DNA from: Nannobrachium achirus
Lineage: Eukaryota > Chordata > Actinopteri > Myctophiformes > Myctophidae
Assembly: GCA_963921795.1 (NCBI GenBank)
Contig: OY997658.1
Location: forward strand, 26,899,456 to 26,963,455
Reading direction: 5' to 3'
Length of the DNA: 64,000 bases
A program made the position numbers and the translations under genes. How positions within the stretch are numbered: the first letter of the stretch is position 1; each line of letters opens with the position of its first letter. Below the pieces are notes generated by a model. The model was not told the DNA's origin, ran no database searches, and saw nothing but the letters and a program-made list of their open reading frames with translations. Below are positions 35,703-46,506 of this stretch, piece after piece.

Positions 35703-37508
35703 TTTTTTTTATTTGTTTTATGGAGAATGGAGCGTATTTTTGTAGAAACTCGCAAATGGCAAGAAACCACTGGATCCATTCCCATTGAAAAGCAGAATCC
35801 ACCTTCATACAGCAGAGAAGGTCATAATAATAGCAAGAATTGAATCGCCAACCATAACACCGATCAGTATCATTTATCTTGTGCTCTCTACAGGCCAAGG
35901 AAGTCAATCCACTAAATATGCTTTTCTAATCTTTCAACTACAGCTATGCTATGTGTTATTCTCAGACACACCATCCCTCCAGGCTATGGTATGTAGGGAT
36001 GGAGAGAGACAAACTAGCCAATCAGGAGCAAGTTGTCCACCCGGCATATCAATGGCCAAAATGCAAAACCTCCTATCTGAAAAATTCACTTTTTTGGAAA
36101 AATGAAAAAGGAAAATATGTGTTCAACACCAAAACCTCCTATCTACTATTGCTACTATTTCTAGGTAAAAACCTCCTATCTGCAGTCGACAACATGCAGA
36201 TAGGAGGTTTTTACCTAGAAATAGTTAGTCTATTTTTTTTTGTTAAATAACACTTTACAGCACTTAATTATGCTCCTTTTGAGATCAAGACATTCTACAG
36301 GTCTGTTACAACAAGTATTAAGGCCCATTCCCACTGGGCCAGATAACAGATATCTGGAGATATTTCTCCAGATATTTCTCCATGCAAAGTGGATGGTAGA
36401 TACAGATAAAAAAATGTTTTGCCACAGATAAAAGTATCTGTGGCAAATATCTGTGGTAGATATTTTTTTTTATCTGTATCTACCATCCACTTTGAATGGA
36501 AAAATATCTGGAGATATTTCTCCAGATATTTTTCCATTCAAAGTGGATGGTATCTGGCCCAGTGGGAATGGGCCTTTACCATTAACATTTTGTATCAACT
36601 CAAAAGTTTCACCACCTGACACCAATCATTAGCAATCAACAAGGCAATGCAGATAGCAGGTTTTGAGCTTCAATATTTTGCCACTTTTGCAAACCTGTCA
36701 AATGTCATGTCACATGACTTTTTCTTTTTTTACAAAATGAGGGGCAGAAGGATCTTGCAGACAGACTGACCATGTACAGCACGGCCTGTTGTCCTCATTT
36801 CAAGTGAAATCCAAAAATCATGAAATTTGGTTTTGCATTTTGGCCATCGATATGATCTACTACTACAGAGAGAGAGTGTGCGTAATCCAACAACATGTTT
36901 TAACATTTTTAAAAAGGACGAGGGGATCCGAGCACTCAGGTTAAGGAAGAAGTTGGTTTTAATGAAATAAACTTTGTTTTAACTTTAAGCTCCTCTCCTC
37001 CTTATCCTGAGTGCTCGGATCCCCTCGTCCTTTTTAACAGTGTTTTTCCTACTGACTTTTTAAGACGCTTTTTATCTCCCTTGAGCACCCGGTTGTTCTC
37101 TGTTTTTTGTCTGTGTTTTAACATTTGTTAGAGACGACAGACAGACACACAGACGTTGTGCCACCTGTGACACATGAGCATGTGCACCGCATGAACAGAC
37201 ACAGTGAGGCTGCGATACCTACGCTCCATCATTACAACATCTCATCTAAACCACATTATCTAACACATATACACATAACACGCAATGCAATCCTGCCATG
37301 ATATAACCAGTATTTCTGCTGTAACCACACAAACTGTGTGCATCCAGCAAGGTAGCCTACGTGCTTTGCTTTTTGTCTTGCCTCAAAGACGCACATTGTC
37401 TTACCATTTTACAATTACCACCAATTACCATTTATTTTATTTATTTTGGCTTAGTTTGTTTTCTTAAGCACGTCAGGTCTCAACTCTGTTTTCTCACATG
37501 TATTTATC
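35703..37508 (+). repeat. Tandem duplication, unit 2
   Basis: Copy of unit 1 at a period of about 1.81 kb once the TA-flanked MITE is discounted. Differences are scattered single bases and small indels, for example loss of GCAGAAAG near 36826. Confidence 0.9.
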
Positions 37509-37859
37509 AATTGCTTGTTTGTGTTCATGCATTCTTCTTAGGCTGTACAGCACATCGAGGGAATGCACTTTGTCTCTGCTCCAACAGAGCAGATCACAGT
37601 CAAATTGCATGTGCTTATTATTAGCTGGTCAGCAGGACCAGCTCTTTAAACAGATTACATTGTCCTGAGACATTCAGGGGACCTAGGGGACCTATTTGCC
37701 GATTGGCTGTCCATGTCACATGGTCACCGAGCTCATGATCCATTGGCCAGGCCCTCCAGATCTGTACTGCTGTAATGACATATTTTGTCCAGCAGGGAGC
37801 ACCATTCCTTCACACTGAGGCGGTGCCTGTGGCCAGCCTGCTTGTGATAAATGAAACAG
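37509..37859. other. No gene recognised
   Basis: Single-copy-looking sequence after the tandem duplication. Nothing is supported. Confidence 0.35.
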
Positions 37860-39205
37860 AAGAAAAGAGAGGTCTATACTTGAGTAAAAGTACAAAAGTA
37901 TTGGCATCAAAGTACAAAATGTTTGTATGATTGCTTGTAGATCGGCTATCATTCTTTGATTTTCACAAGTCATTGTTGACATCATCATCCATTTAAGCTT
38001 TATAATTAGCTTCATACTAACATTAACATTATTTTTCTTCTTTCAATTCTAAACGTAGAGATTAGGTTATGAAAGGAAGGTGATTAGGTGATGAAAACTA
38101 GCAAAACTATAGCAGCCATTCACTTTAATCAACGCGATGCATCCAATGTAATTGTGATGAGGATGTCAAACAAACGTTAATCACGTCGTATTTAATTATA
38201 CTTCATCTGTTACAGATGATTGTCCAAATAAACCGTACGTTATTTAAACTGTGAGCCATTTATAGACAATATGCAGTGTTGCCCTGGGCATCGTTGTAGG
38301 CTGTAGTAGGTGATGTGTCACACCATCTGCATTAACATATGAACTGAACGAGTATGCAAGTTGTCAATGATTTAACTCTATGACCATGATATGGGCTTTG
38401 GTGTGAAGTCATGAAAATATCGTACCCTACACAATTTACAAAAGCAACACAAAGTACATTCATTGATGAGCTGCTTCTTCCTGTCATCTGATCAGTGTCC
38501 ACACAGTAGATTAATTCGAGTTGCATTTTAATATCAAATGAAACAGAGCAAAAACGATGTGCTGAATGAACCAATGCGAGTCTTTGAGAATTACAGTTAG
38601 TATCTTCACAAATAATGAGCACATTTCTAGAGACACGGTAACACATTCATTGTACTAAATGACAAGAAAGCATATATTTAGAACGATATGTAGCAGTGAA
38701 ATACCACAAGATTTTGGAAAATGCCTACAATCAATACACTTATTTGAACACCTTGGTTACATTAAGTTCTGCATAATGCGTACTTTCTGCTTTTGGTACA
38801 TTTCAATACAAATACTTTTTATACTTGTACTCAAGTAAATGACCAGCTCAGTGGCCTTGTGGTTAGAGTGTCCGCCCTGAGACTGGGAGGTCGGGGGTTC
38901 AATTCCCCGGCCGGGTCATACCAAAGACTATAAAAATGGGACCCAAATGCCTCCCTGCTTGGCACTCAGCATCAAGGGTTGGATTGGGGGGGTTGATCAC
39001 CACCAATGGGGGTCCAGGGACTGCAGATGGAAATTAGCCCACAGCGGGCTAAATCTGGCTCATTTACATTGAAGTGAAAACTGACATGTCCATTAATGAG
39101 CAAGGTCCCTGTCAAATAAACAGATCTTAACTCTTAAATTTTGAATACAAGTCTTCCACTTGTATGATACTTAAGTAAAGAATGCGAGTACTTTTCCCAC
39201 TACTG
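37860..39205. mobile_element. AAGTACTT-type element, interrupted
   Basis: TACTTGAGTAAAAGTACAAA near 37876 and GATACTTAAGTAAAGAATGC with TACTTTTCCCACTACTG near 39190 mark the two sides. Half of the hairpin module (TTGCTTGTAGATCGGCTATC) lies at 37931. A SINE is inserted at about 38841. The section 37960-38780 is AT-rich without a recognised gene. Confidence 0.5.
38841..39133 (+). mobile_element. tRNA-derived SINE
   Basis: The head has pol III promoter boxes: an A-box-like GTGGCCTTGTGGTTAGAGTG and a B box GGTTCAATTCC at 38896-38906 within GGGGGTTCAATTCCCCGG. The body (ACCAAAGACTATAAAAATGG, CTGCTTGGCACTCAGCATCA) is a sequence often found after this head in fish. The anticodon arm is not tRNA-like, so it is a SINE and not a tRNA gene. 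It is inserted in an AAGTACTT-type element. Confidence 0.7.
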
Positions 39206-39423
39206 CCTAATAAGCATGCTAGTTTTAGTAAAATCAGACATCACAGATAGATTTATAGAGTAATAGGCTATATGGCAACTGTAAACTTAGCAGGAGTCCT
39301 CCAGGCTATGGGGGAAAGTAGCTGTTGGAAAAAGTACTCAAATGTTTTACACTTGTTTTTTTAAAAGTATCTTAAAAGTATCAATACTGCACTGTAGATG
39401 TACTCAGTTATAAGTAAAAGTCA

Positions 39424-39520
<97 letters not shown>
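39424..39520. repeat. (AC)n microsatellite followed by poly-G
   Basis: About 48 AC units ending at a G11 run (39521-39531). Confidence 0.97.
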
Positions 39521-39521
<1 letters not shown>

Positions 39522-39531
39522 GGGGGGGGGG

Positions 39532-40364
39532 AGTGACAAAATTCATAGATCTAGAACACAGACTTCATAGATATAGAACACAGAATATGTACAGTACAGT
39601 ACAGTGAGGTACAGTATACAGTACAGTAAAGTACAGTAAGGTAATACGCAGTTATTACTGTTGTTTGAGCACGCCCGAGTTTTTTCAAAACTTTTTTTTT
39701 CCAAAAAACATTTTTTTCCAAAACTTTTTTTTTTCCAAAAAACATTTTTTTTTTTTTTTTCAAAAAACATTTTTTTTTTTATCTGACCAGCTTATATATT
39801 GACTGTGTCAATTCTTGTTATATATGTATTAATGGCAACAGTTTCATAGGAACTTTAGATCCCTGAAATGGTAAAAAAAAAAAGAAAAGAAAAGAAAGAA
39901 AGAAAAAAAAGCTTTGATGTATTTGGGTTTTCATTCATATTTTATTTTATTTTCATTCTCTTTATCTGGTAAACTTGTATACTCTTATGACATATTACTG
40001 TATCTTAAACCATGCATATGTAGGACAGGCATTCTTTGATTTGCTGTTGCTGATGTATTTGGGCTTGTAATGACATTTTCTTTATATTTACATTCTCTTT
40101 ATATGGTGATTTTGAACACTTTTATAACATACTGTATCTTAAACCATGAATACGTTGGATAGGCATTCATAATTCATGCTTTATAGCTTCAGCCTATTCC
40201 TTTTGATCACGTCAAAAAGTGCTTCTGTTCTCTTATGCTTGTGTGTATGTAAGACTTGTATAAATGTATGCTTGCTTGAGTTTATCAAATACACTAAACT
40301 AACTTTGAGGTTATTAATTATGCTAAAAGGATGACACAAAAAGCCCCTGGGGGCTTGTTTCTAT
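39532..40364. other. Low-complexity A/T-rich stretch, no gene
   Basis: A minisatellite-like GTACAGTACAGTA run (39588-39645), then TTTTTTCCAAAAAACATTTT-type repeats (39680-39775). AT-rich sequence follows, with no exon. Confidence 0.45.
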
Positions 40365-40720
40365 TAGGGCATTAACAAAAAAGTCGACAAGTCGACTCAG
40401 TCGACTTCATTACACAAGTCGACTCCCACCAGAGAAAGTCGAAAGTCGAAGTTGAAGAAAAAAATCTTTCTATTGTGAAAATAGCAGATCTACATGCTCA
40501 CAACGCCTCGCAACAAGATCGGCTATTTTCACAATTTCTGCCTCTATTTATTTGACAATTTGGACAATGTTTAATTTGTCATTTTAGAGGTATTAAAAGG
40601 TCCTTAAATTGGCACTTTAGAAATGTGAAGATACCGTTGATTTATTTACAGTTGAGTGAGAAAACAATGTTGCACATTAAAGGGGAAGACCACCCACTTT
40701 CAATATTGAAATATGTCATT

Positions 40721-41529
40721 AATTGCGACCGTCAGGTCGCACTTACTACCAAAACCTCCACCGGCTGTCTGTCCGTCCGTCCGTCCGTCCGTCTGTCCCT
40801 CCGTCACACGTCACACGTCACACTTTTGCCCTGCTCATATCTCCGCAACCGTTGCCCCGATCCCCGGAGCTCAGGTCCCTGGGGTACCCCCAGGTGTAAA
40901 AAATGACCAAATGTGCAAAAATGACCAAATCACCACCCCAACGGGGCTGCTCACGGGGAATTCCCGGGGACCACCGACTCCTGGTGCTCCAGAACGGATG
41001 CAAAAGTCGTGACGCCCCCAGTGGAGGACCCCCTACACTGCAGCTCACATAAAATGCCGTAACTCGGGCTAGGAGCGTCCGGGAGAGCCGGGGCCGGTAC
41101 CTATTCGTCCGCCTCGGTGGCGCGGAGACCCCACCCCTCATTTCTCACATGGCCCTCTTCTAGCGCCACCATGAGGCCGATTCTTGCAAAACACATTTTT
41201 GGACACTGCTCCTACAATTTTTGCCCTAAAATCATGCAAATCGGTACACAGTATGTCTACACTCATGTCATCGACTTGGATCTGTCCCATATAGCGCCAC
41301 CTTCAGGCCGATTTTTTAAAACACATTTTTGGACACTGCTCCTACAATTTTTGCCCTAAAATCACGAAAAAAATCGCTACACAGTATGTCTACACTCATC
41401 TCATCAACATGCATCTGTCCCATATAGCGCAACCATCACATTTTTCCACACTTCTACACATTCTGGCCTAATATCACGCTGCGACCTGACGGTCGCTTAT
41501 CTCCCGATTAGGCAGTCTTACTGGTATAC
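40721..41529 (+). repeat. GCGACC-family element, copy B
   Basis: It starts AATTGCGACCGTCAGGTCGC and ends CGATTAGGCAGTCTTACTGG. It holds a GTCCGTCC tetranucleotide run, CACACGTCACACGTCACAC, and internal direct repeats of TTTTTGGACACTGCTCCTAC. It lacks the CArG section of copies A, C and D. Confidence 0.6.
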
Positions 41530-41745
41530 CTTAGAGGAGTTGTGTGGAAATAGAAAAAAAATTCCCCCCCTTCTGTTTTGCCTAGAACTGGAAGATTGAT
41601 TTTGGGGTTTGTATTGTAAAGTACAATGTGTGATGTCATCAAGTTGTACTTTACAATACAAACCCCAAAATCAATCCTCCAGTTCTAGGCAACACGAAGG
41701 GGGGGAACTTTTTTTCTATTTCCACACAACTCCTCTAAGGTATAT
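41527..41745. repeat. Inverted repeat with ~95-bp arms
   Basis: ACCTTAGAGGAGTTGTGTGG at the left and its complement at the right. Inner arms AACCCCAAAATCAATC/GATTGATTTTGGGGTT surround a centre with GTGATGTCATCA. Confidence 0.8.
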
Positions 41746-42235
41746 TAATGACACAGTTCAATATTGAAAATGGGTGGTCTTCCCCTTTAAGTTAATCAAA
41801 AATAATTGGGAGGTCGTGTGTGATGTGATGACGTCATCAAACGATAAAGTCGACTTCAACTCAACGTGTTACTGAGTCGAGTCGACTTGCAAAAATCACA
41901 AGTCGTTAATGTAGTTTCTATTGTGGTCCATTGTACTCAATCAATCATTAATTCTTTTTTTAAGCCTGGCAGCTAACAAATACTGCTGATCATAACCAAC
42001 TTGATATTGATCCTACAAAGGTCCTGTTTTATTACACAGAAAGAACATTTATCTGTGAAATAGCTCTCCTAAAAACATGAATGAAGCTGTATTACAGAAC
42101 AGGCCTGTGATATTAGATACAAGCAGAAAGTGTCACATTAGCTTGCCTGACGTTGCCAGGGGTTATTTCGAGGTCAATGCGTCTATGCCTAAATCGTTCA
42201 GTTTTCGATAGCCATGCAGCATTGGGCCAGTTATT

Positions 42236-42236
42236 G

Positions 42237-42320
<84 letters not shown>

Positions 42321-42362
42321 CTCTCTCTCTCTACCTCTCTCTCTCTACTCTCTCTCTCCTCT
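42236..42362. repeat. (TTTCAC)n then (TC)n microsatellite
   Basis: Five TTTCAC-type units run into a CT tract interrupted by ACC. 41922-42235 shows no gene. Confidence 0.95.
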
Positions 42363-42438
42363 ACTGTGACCTGCAGGCATGGTCATATTATGAGTTGTTC
42401 CGTCAGGCGTGGACATATAGGGCATATACTGTACAGGT

Positions 42439-42440
42439 CC

Positions 42441-42481
<41 letters not shown>

Positions 42482-42482
42482 A
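42439..42482. repeat. (ACAG)n microsatellite
   Basis: About ten ACAG units. 42483-42735 shows no gene. Confidence 0.95.
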
Positions 42483-42739
42483 AGACAACTTGAACTTTAT
42501 ATAGAAGGTGTCTTCTGGCGGGCGCCTTTTGTCCCTACAGTTCATGGATGGAGAGTCTGAGACAGCAGGAATGGAACACTAAACTCAGGCAGTGTTAACG
42601 TGATGCTCCATTGAGCAACATGGTGTTGGTCAACAGAGCATGATGTCTACTGCTGTTGTCCTGTCCCCCATGTAACAAGTTATTCTCTCACCATTTACAC
42701 TTTGTCTCTTTCTCTCTTCACAATTTGGTTGTGCTTTAA

Positions 42740-43728
42740 AGGGGCTCCACCATGAATTTCTAATTTTTCATTTTTTTTCTTGTTTTTTAGTCTTTCTGAA
42801 TGGGCGTGTCTGATTGGTACTCTTTTGAAATCGGCCCCTTGCTTATTTCCTATTGGGCCCCCTCGAGAAGGGGGCGGTACTTTTGGGGAGGCTATATTCT
42901 ATTGAGACTATATTAAATGATGTGGAACCATGAGGTAAAGTGGTACTAAAATTGGCTTGAATTGGATTGACTCTACATGGTTCTCATCGTGTCAGGGACG
43001 AGCTGGGCCCCTGATTCAGCCCGGGAAAAGGAGTTGGAGAAGCCCTCATTGCGCGCGGCAATTGGCCGCACACCAGATTTTCTTTCCGCCTTCTGGGCGA
43101 GCTGCGAGGCCCTAAATACTAACCGATGAGCGGTTACTGTGATTTTAGGTCTCTAGGTTTTTTCTGGTCTAATGATGTTGTATGTAGACCCTCTAGGAGT
43201 AGTCAATGGAGCTAGGGAGTAGTGGACTGGTATTCAGATGATAGACAAGGCCAATGTGATGGATTTGCGGGCTGCTATACTCAGCGCTATAGAGAGAGAT
43301 CTCGCTCTATAGCGCTGCTGCTACTAAAAGTTGTCCATTTAATATCATGAGAGACAAGCCAGTGGGCATATAACATGAGTTATATTTACTTTGTGGGCCG
43401 GCCATTTATTTTTTATGGGCGGCCTGGACAGGACAGGAATGGACCGGCCGTTCGGGAGTTGTCCCGCTTTTCCCAATGGCCAGCACGTCCCTGCATCGTG
43501 GTACCATGCTAATCTTCTCTGTATCGTTCCAATTTAAGCCCAAAGACAGCGCCCCGTTGCCAACAAAGGCCATTTTGGTATTGCATCTGAAACGGCTTGG
43601 AATTAGAGACAGACAGAACATGAAATTTAAATATCCGAGAGGTTGTTTAGGCTAAAACCTGTATAAAACCATATTATGGACCAATATTTATATAAAATAT
43701 ATATTTTCAAAAGCATGGTGGGGCCCCT
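42740..43728. mobile_element. piggyBac-like element, TTAA target, with nested hAT-like
   Basis: Ends AGGGGCTCCACCATG and CATGGTGGGGCCCCT are bordered by TTAA (42736-42739, 43729-43732). A hAT-like element is inserted at 42993-43493. No transposase. Confidence 0.75.
42993..43493. mobile_element. hAT-like element, near-perfect TSD CATCGTG(T/G)
   Basis: It starts CAGGGACGAGCTGGGC and ends GGCCAGCACGTCCCTG, flanked by CATCGTGT and CATCGTGG (7 of 8 identical). Reverse-oriented sister of 13378-13909, without the MITE-A insertion. Two words with GCGCTATAGAGAGAG symmetry lie near 43285-43315. Confidence 0.82.
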
Positions 43729-43896
43729 TTAAAGGTATATGATCTCTCTTAGCTCTTAGTTTTGGGTTATGTTTTATAAAAAAGTCTCTTCTGTATTTGG
43801 TAGATTGTGCTTTAAAGACCCTGTGCACAGGACATATAGGCTAATAAACAGGAAGTGGGTGTTCTTTTTAAATCAGCTTAATTTGACTTAATAGTG

Positions 43897-43902
<6 letters not shown>

Positions 43903-43950
<48 letters not shown>
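43903..43950. repeat. (TA)n microsatellite
   Basis: About 24 TA units, used as the target of the adjoining MITE-A. Confidence 0.97.
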
Positions 43951-43953
<3 letters not shown>

Positions 43954-44214
43954 TCGTTGTCGGGCGGAAACCTTGTATCTCCAAGTTTCATATTTGTATG
44001 TTTTTTTTTTCCGCAAAGTAAAGCCCTGCTTCATCATACAAGGCTGTCGCACAAAAGTAGTGAAAACAGCCGATCTACAAGCACACAACGCCTCGCACTG
44101 CGAGGCGTTGTGTGCTTGTAGATCGGCTGTTTTCACTAGTTTAGTTCTTTTTTTAAATGATAAATGCAAAACGAACGGTGTTGGACATACAAGTTTTTCA
44201 CCCGGCAACGACGA
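43951..44214. mobile_element. MITE-A copy 3, full hairpin core
   Basis: TIRs TCGTCGTTGTCGGGCGGAAA and CCCGGCAACGACGA with TA on both sides. The hairpin at 44063-44138 has uninterrupted arms (AAAACAGCCGATCTACAAGC then ACACAACGCCTCGCA) and is the longest MITE-A core here, so it is probably closest to the parent. Confidence 0.8.
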
Positions 44215-44300
44215 TATATAAACCTTTTTTTAAAATCAGTTTAATTTGACTGGATGGTATAGGCCTATTAAAAGTCATGAAAAATAAGTATTTTGAATGA

Positions 44301-45029
44301 TAATTGCGACCGTCAGGGAGCAGTTTACTATGAAAACCTCCACTGGCCGTCCGTCCGTCCGTCGGTCGGTCACACGTCACACGTCACACCTTTGCCCTGC
44401 TCATATCTCCGCATCAGTATATAGGGCTTGTTTGTTTATTGTATGACATCACGCCACATCATCAGCTGTGGACTCTGTGATGTCATCGTATCGCATCAGT
44501 ATATAGGGCTTGTTTGTTTATTGTATGACATCACGCCACATCATCAGCTGTGGACTCTGTGATGTCATCGTATCTCCATATATGGCCATCTCCTTATATG
44601 GAGATATAAGTCGTCCATGCCCAAGTATGGGCTGGTGAGGTCAGACTTTGTGTGATGCGTAGGTTATCTCCATATATGGAGATTCAACATTCCAGGCAAT
44701 GCTCTCTTCCCTGGTGAGAATTGCCCCTTTATATAGGGCTTGTTTGTGTATTGTATGACATCACGCCTCATCATCAGCTGTGGACTCTGTGATGTCATCG
44801 TATCTCCATATATGGCCATCTCCGTATATGGAGATATAAGTCGTCCATGCCCAAGTATGGGCTGGTGAGGTCAGACTTTGTGTGATGCGTAGGTTATCTC
44901 CATATATGGAGATTCAACATTCCAGGTGTAACTATGGCTACCCGTATGACGTGAGAGGTGGAGGTTGTGATATTTGTGGAGATAAGCGACCAACGGTCGC
45001 TTATCTCCCGATTAGGGAGTCTTACTGGT
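44301..45029 (+). repeat. GCGACC-family element with CArG boxes, copy C
   Basis: It starts AATTGCGACCGTCAGGGAGC and ends ATTAGGGAGTCTTACTGG. Internal sub-repeats (ATATAGGGCTTGTTTGTTTA; ATGGAGATATAAGTCGTCCA) each occur two or three times. Exact CCATATATGG at 44576, 44670, 44806 and 44900. Nearly identical to copy D at 50808. Confidence 0.75.
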
Positions 45030-45174
45030 TAGTATATGTCTTCAACTGGGGGTCAGGGACCCCAATCCAGGGTTATTACAGGGGGCCTGCCAAATATTTG
45101 TGCGATACAGTAGGCTATAATGCCTAGCCTACAGCGAGAGTCCCTGCTTGATCTCTGTCTGAGCTAAGGGGTCC
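45030..45174. mobile_element. Decayed hAT-like remnant
   Basis: GGGGGTCAGGGACCCC and CTAAGGGGTCCTTACAG correspond to the ends of the element type at 52000-53070. Confidence 0.4.
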
Positions 45175-45489
45175 TTACAGTTTACAGTTTACAGTTTAGG
45201 CATTTAGCAGACGCTTTTAATCCAAAGCGACTTACAATAAGCAGATAATACAACAAGATAACATGTCAGAACATCAACAACAATATAACAAATGCATATG
45301 AATTTCAATCTAAAAACAAAAACAATCAGTAAAGAGAAAAAGAAAAAAGAAAAAACAAAAGAAAATGTTGACTAGCTTCATGTATGGTCATTGAGTGTTT
45401 CAGTAGTGCTATGGGTCAAGGTGGAGTCTGAAAAGGTGAGTCTTCAGTCCACGGCGAAAGCTAGCGAGTGAGTCCGTTGTTCTAAGTGC
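45175..45489 (-). pseudogene. L2-type LINE 3' fragment
   Basis: On the minus strand the residues ALRTTDSLASFRRGLKTHLF are the RT C-terminal end of an L2-clade LINE. The 3' tail ends AAGCGTCTGCTAAATGCC with CTGTAAA repeats at 45175-45200. The 5'-truncated edge lies at about 45489, exactly where XPD-like exon sequence begins, so this insertion seems to have cut that exon. Confidence 0.78.
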
Positions 45490-45494
45490 GTTTT

Positions 45495-45600
45495 TGCTTG
45501 TCTAATGTCATAATGGCTCTGGAGATGCCCACAGGGAGAGGCAAGACAATATGTGTCCTCTCCCTCATTACTGCCTATCGGACCAGGACTTATACAGCTG
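45495..45600 (+). pseudogene. ercc2: XPD/ERCC2-like helicase exon remnant, motif I
   Basis: Translation gives ALEMPTGRGKTICVLSLITA followed by YR. XPD helicases (TFIIH subunit, 5'-3' DNA helicase of nucleotide excision repair) carry LEMPSGTGKT at Walker A; the LEMP lead-in is specific to XPD among its relatives FANCJ, RTEL1 and DDX11. Gly-x-Gly-Lys-Thr is kept. The exon has no splice acceptor on its left, where the L2 fragment abuts, and no GT donor where XPD genes have an exon end after AYQR. I read it as a broken duplicate of ercc2. The downstream pieces at 45702 and 49460-49752 continue in the correct order on the same strand. Confidence 0.65.
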
Positions 45601-45701
45601 CCCATTCTGAAAATAATGCTGTCTGTATATTCTGTCTTGTGCCTGTGTTTTGTATAATGCGTAGTGTTCAACTTGTATTATATGAAATGTCCTCTCTGAC
45701 A

Positions 45702-45772
45702 GGCCTATCCTGAGCTGGTGGACCAATACTGCTGCAAAACATTGGAGGATGTGGAGCCAGTGAGTTGATGGC
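45702..45772 (+). pseudogene. Possible XPD-like exon remnant, motif Ia
   Basis: After an acceptor-like TCCTCTCTGACAG the frame reads AYPELVDQYCCKTLEDVEP. In XPD the next exon begins AYPLEV and continues to YCSRTVPEIEKV, so position, AYP start and the YC-x-(R/K)T core agree, but the rest is diverged. Supported mainly by its neighbours. Confidence 0.42.
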
Positions 45773-46500
45773 AAATAAAACCTAATCACTGACCTCATTC
45801 ACATGGTGGCGGTGACACACAAGTTACGATGTAGGCATAAGTAAGTAATCCTTGCTGAGCCATGAGGCCTATGGGGAAGGAGCCTATCTCCTGATTCTGT
45901 AGCGTGAGGCAGTTTGATGATAATGACTGGCTCTGGGGTGTTTACAGACGGCTGAAAGTATTCCACAAGTGTTGCGATGGGAGGGACGCCCAGCACAACA
46001 CGGTCGCCTTGGAAAGCAAGGAAGTGCTGATTAGATATTATTGTTTTTTGTTTGTTATTGTTTATTTGATAATAATTCTTCCCCCCTCCCCGCACTCTGT
46101 ATTATTATTATATTCCCCAAATAAACGTGCCTTTTGGCTTGCACTCTGACAAGTGTTGGGTCTTGGTTTGGTTCAGTTGCCCACAATGGGAAAAAATAGG
46201 TTAGACACACTCTGCCAGAGATTGGTGGAGCTCAGACCATTGCCACATTAGCTGCTTCAAGGAAAAGCGGAACATCCCTAAGGATCAGAGGATCAGAACC
46301 AGTAGCTTACTTGATTGGCCAACTGTTGACTTTGTGTGAATGGGCCAAACTTTGCATGACGGATTGTGCATCCAAACAATATATGTAGTCCATTCTTCTG
46401 GGGGTTAACAGAAAGCCACAGTACTGGGATCCATAACTTTACACTTTTACAGACTGTCACAGTACAAATGTCCATAACAGGAGATGAATCAATTCTGCTG
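45773..46500. other. Repeat and intron-like sequence between XPD-like remnants
   Basis: 45945-46040 (TGTTTACAGACGGCTGAAAG, GCCTTGGAAAGCAAGGAAGT) is a second copy of the repeat at 20385-20480. An AATAAA lies at 46122-46127 within CCAAATAAACGTGCC. No other XPD motif (for example the DEAH box) is visible. Confidence 0.45.
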
Positions 46501-46506
46501 TGAGAG

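Larger units (their letters stand above)
40681..41786. mobile_element. piggyBac-like element, TTAA target, nested
   Basis: TIRs AGGGGAAGACCACCCACTTT and complement are bordered by TTAA at 40677-40680 and 41787-41790. It carries a GCGACC-family copy (40721-41529) and an adjoining foldback (about 41527-41745). Confidence 0.78.
40365..41913. mobile_element. hAT-like element, TSD GTTTCTAT, with nested inserts
   Basis: It is flanked by GTTTCTAT at 40357-40364 and 41914-41921. Ends are TAGGGCATTAACAAAAAAG and CAAGTCGTTAATGTA with many GTCGACTT words. A hairpin module (GTGAAAATAGCAGATCTACA) with a partly deleted second arm is at 40476-40539. A TTAA-flanked element fills 40681-41786. Confidence 0.85.

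Noticed and set aside
33865-36250. Similar ORFs in both units near 33865 and 35951
   Set aside because: Their duplication follows the tandem segment, and they run through palindromic elements. No known domain.
35477-37508. An LTR retrotransposon with 1.8-kb LTRs
   Set aside because: The two units are directly adjacent with no internal region, lack TG...CA ends and have no primer-binding site.
38841-38922. A tRNA gene
   Set aside because: A and B boxes are present, but the middle does not fold as an anticodon arm and the body continues as a SINE.
44576-44910. A CRISPR-like array of ~130-bp repeats
   Set aside because: The repeats are sub-units of one eukaryotic dispersed element found elsewhere, with no short unique spacers of constant length.
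46293-46475. Upstream coding exon of the kelch copy
   Set aside because: The kelch ORF has its own ATG with a conserved N-terminal WTV motif and an in-frame stop immediately before it. No matching family sequence lies upstream.
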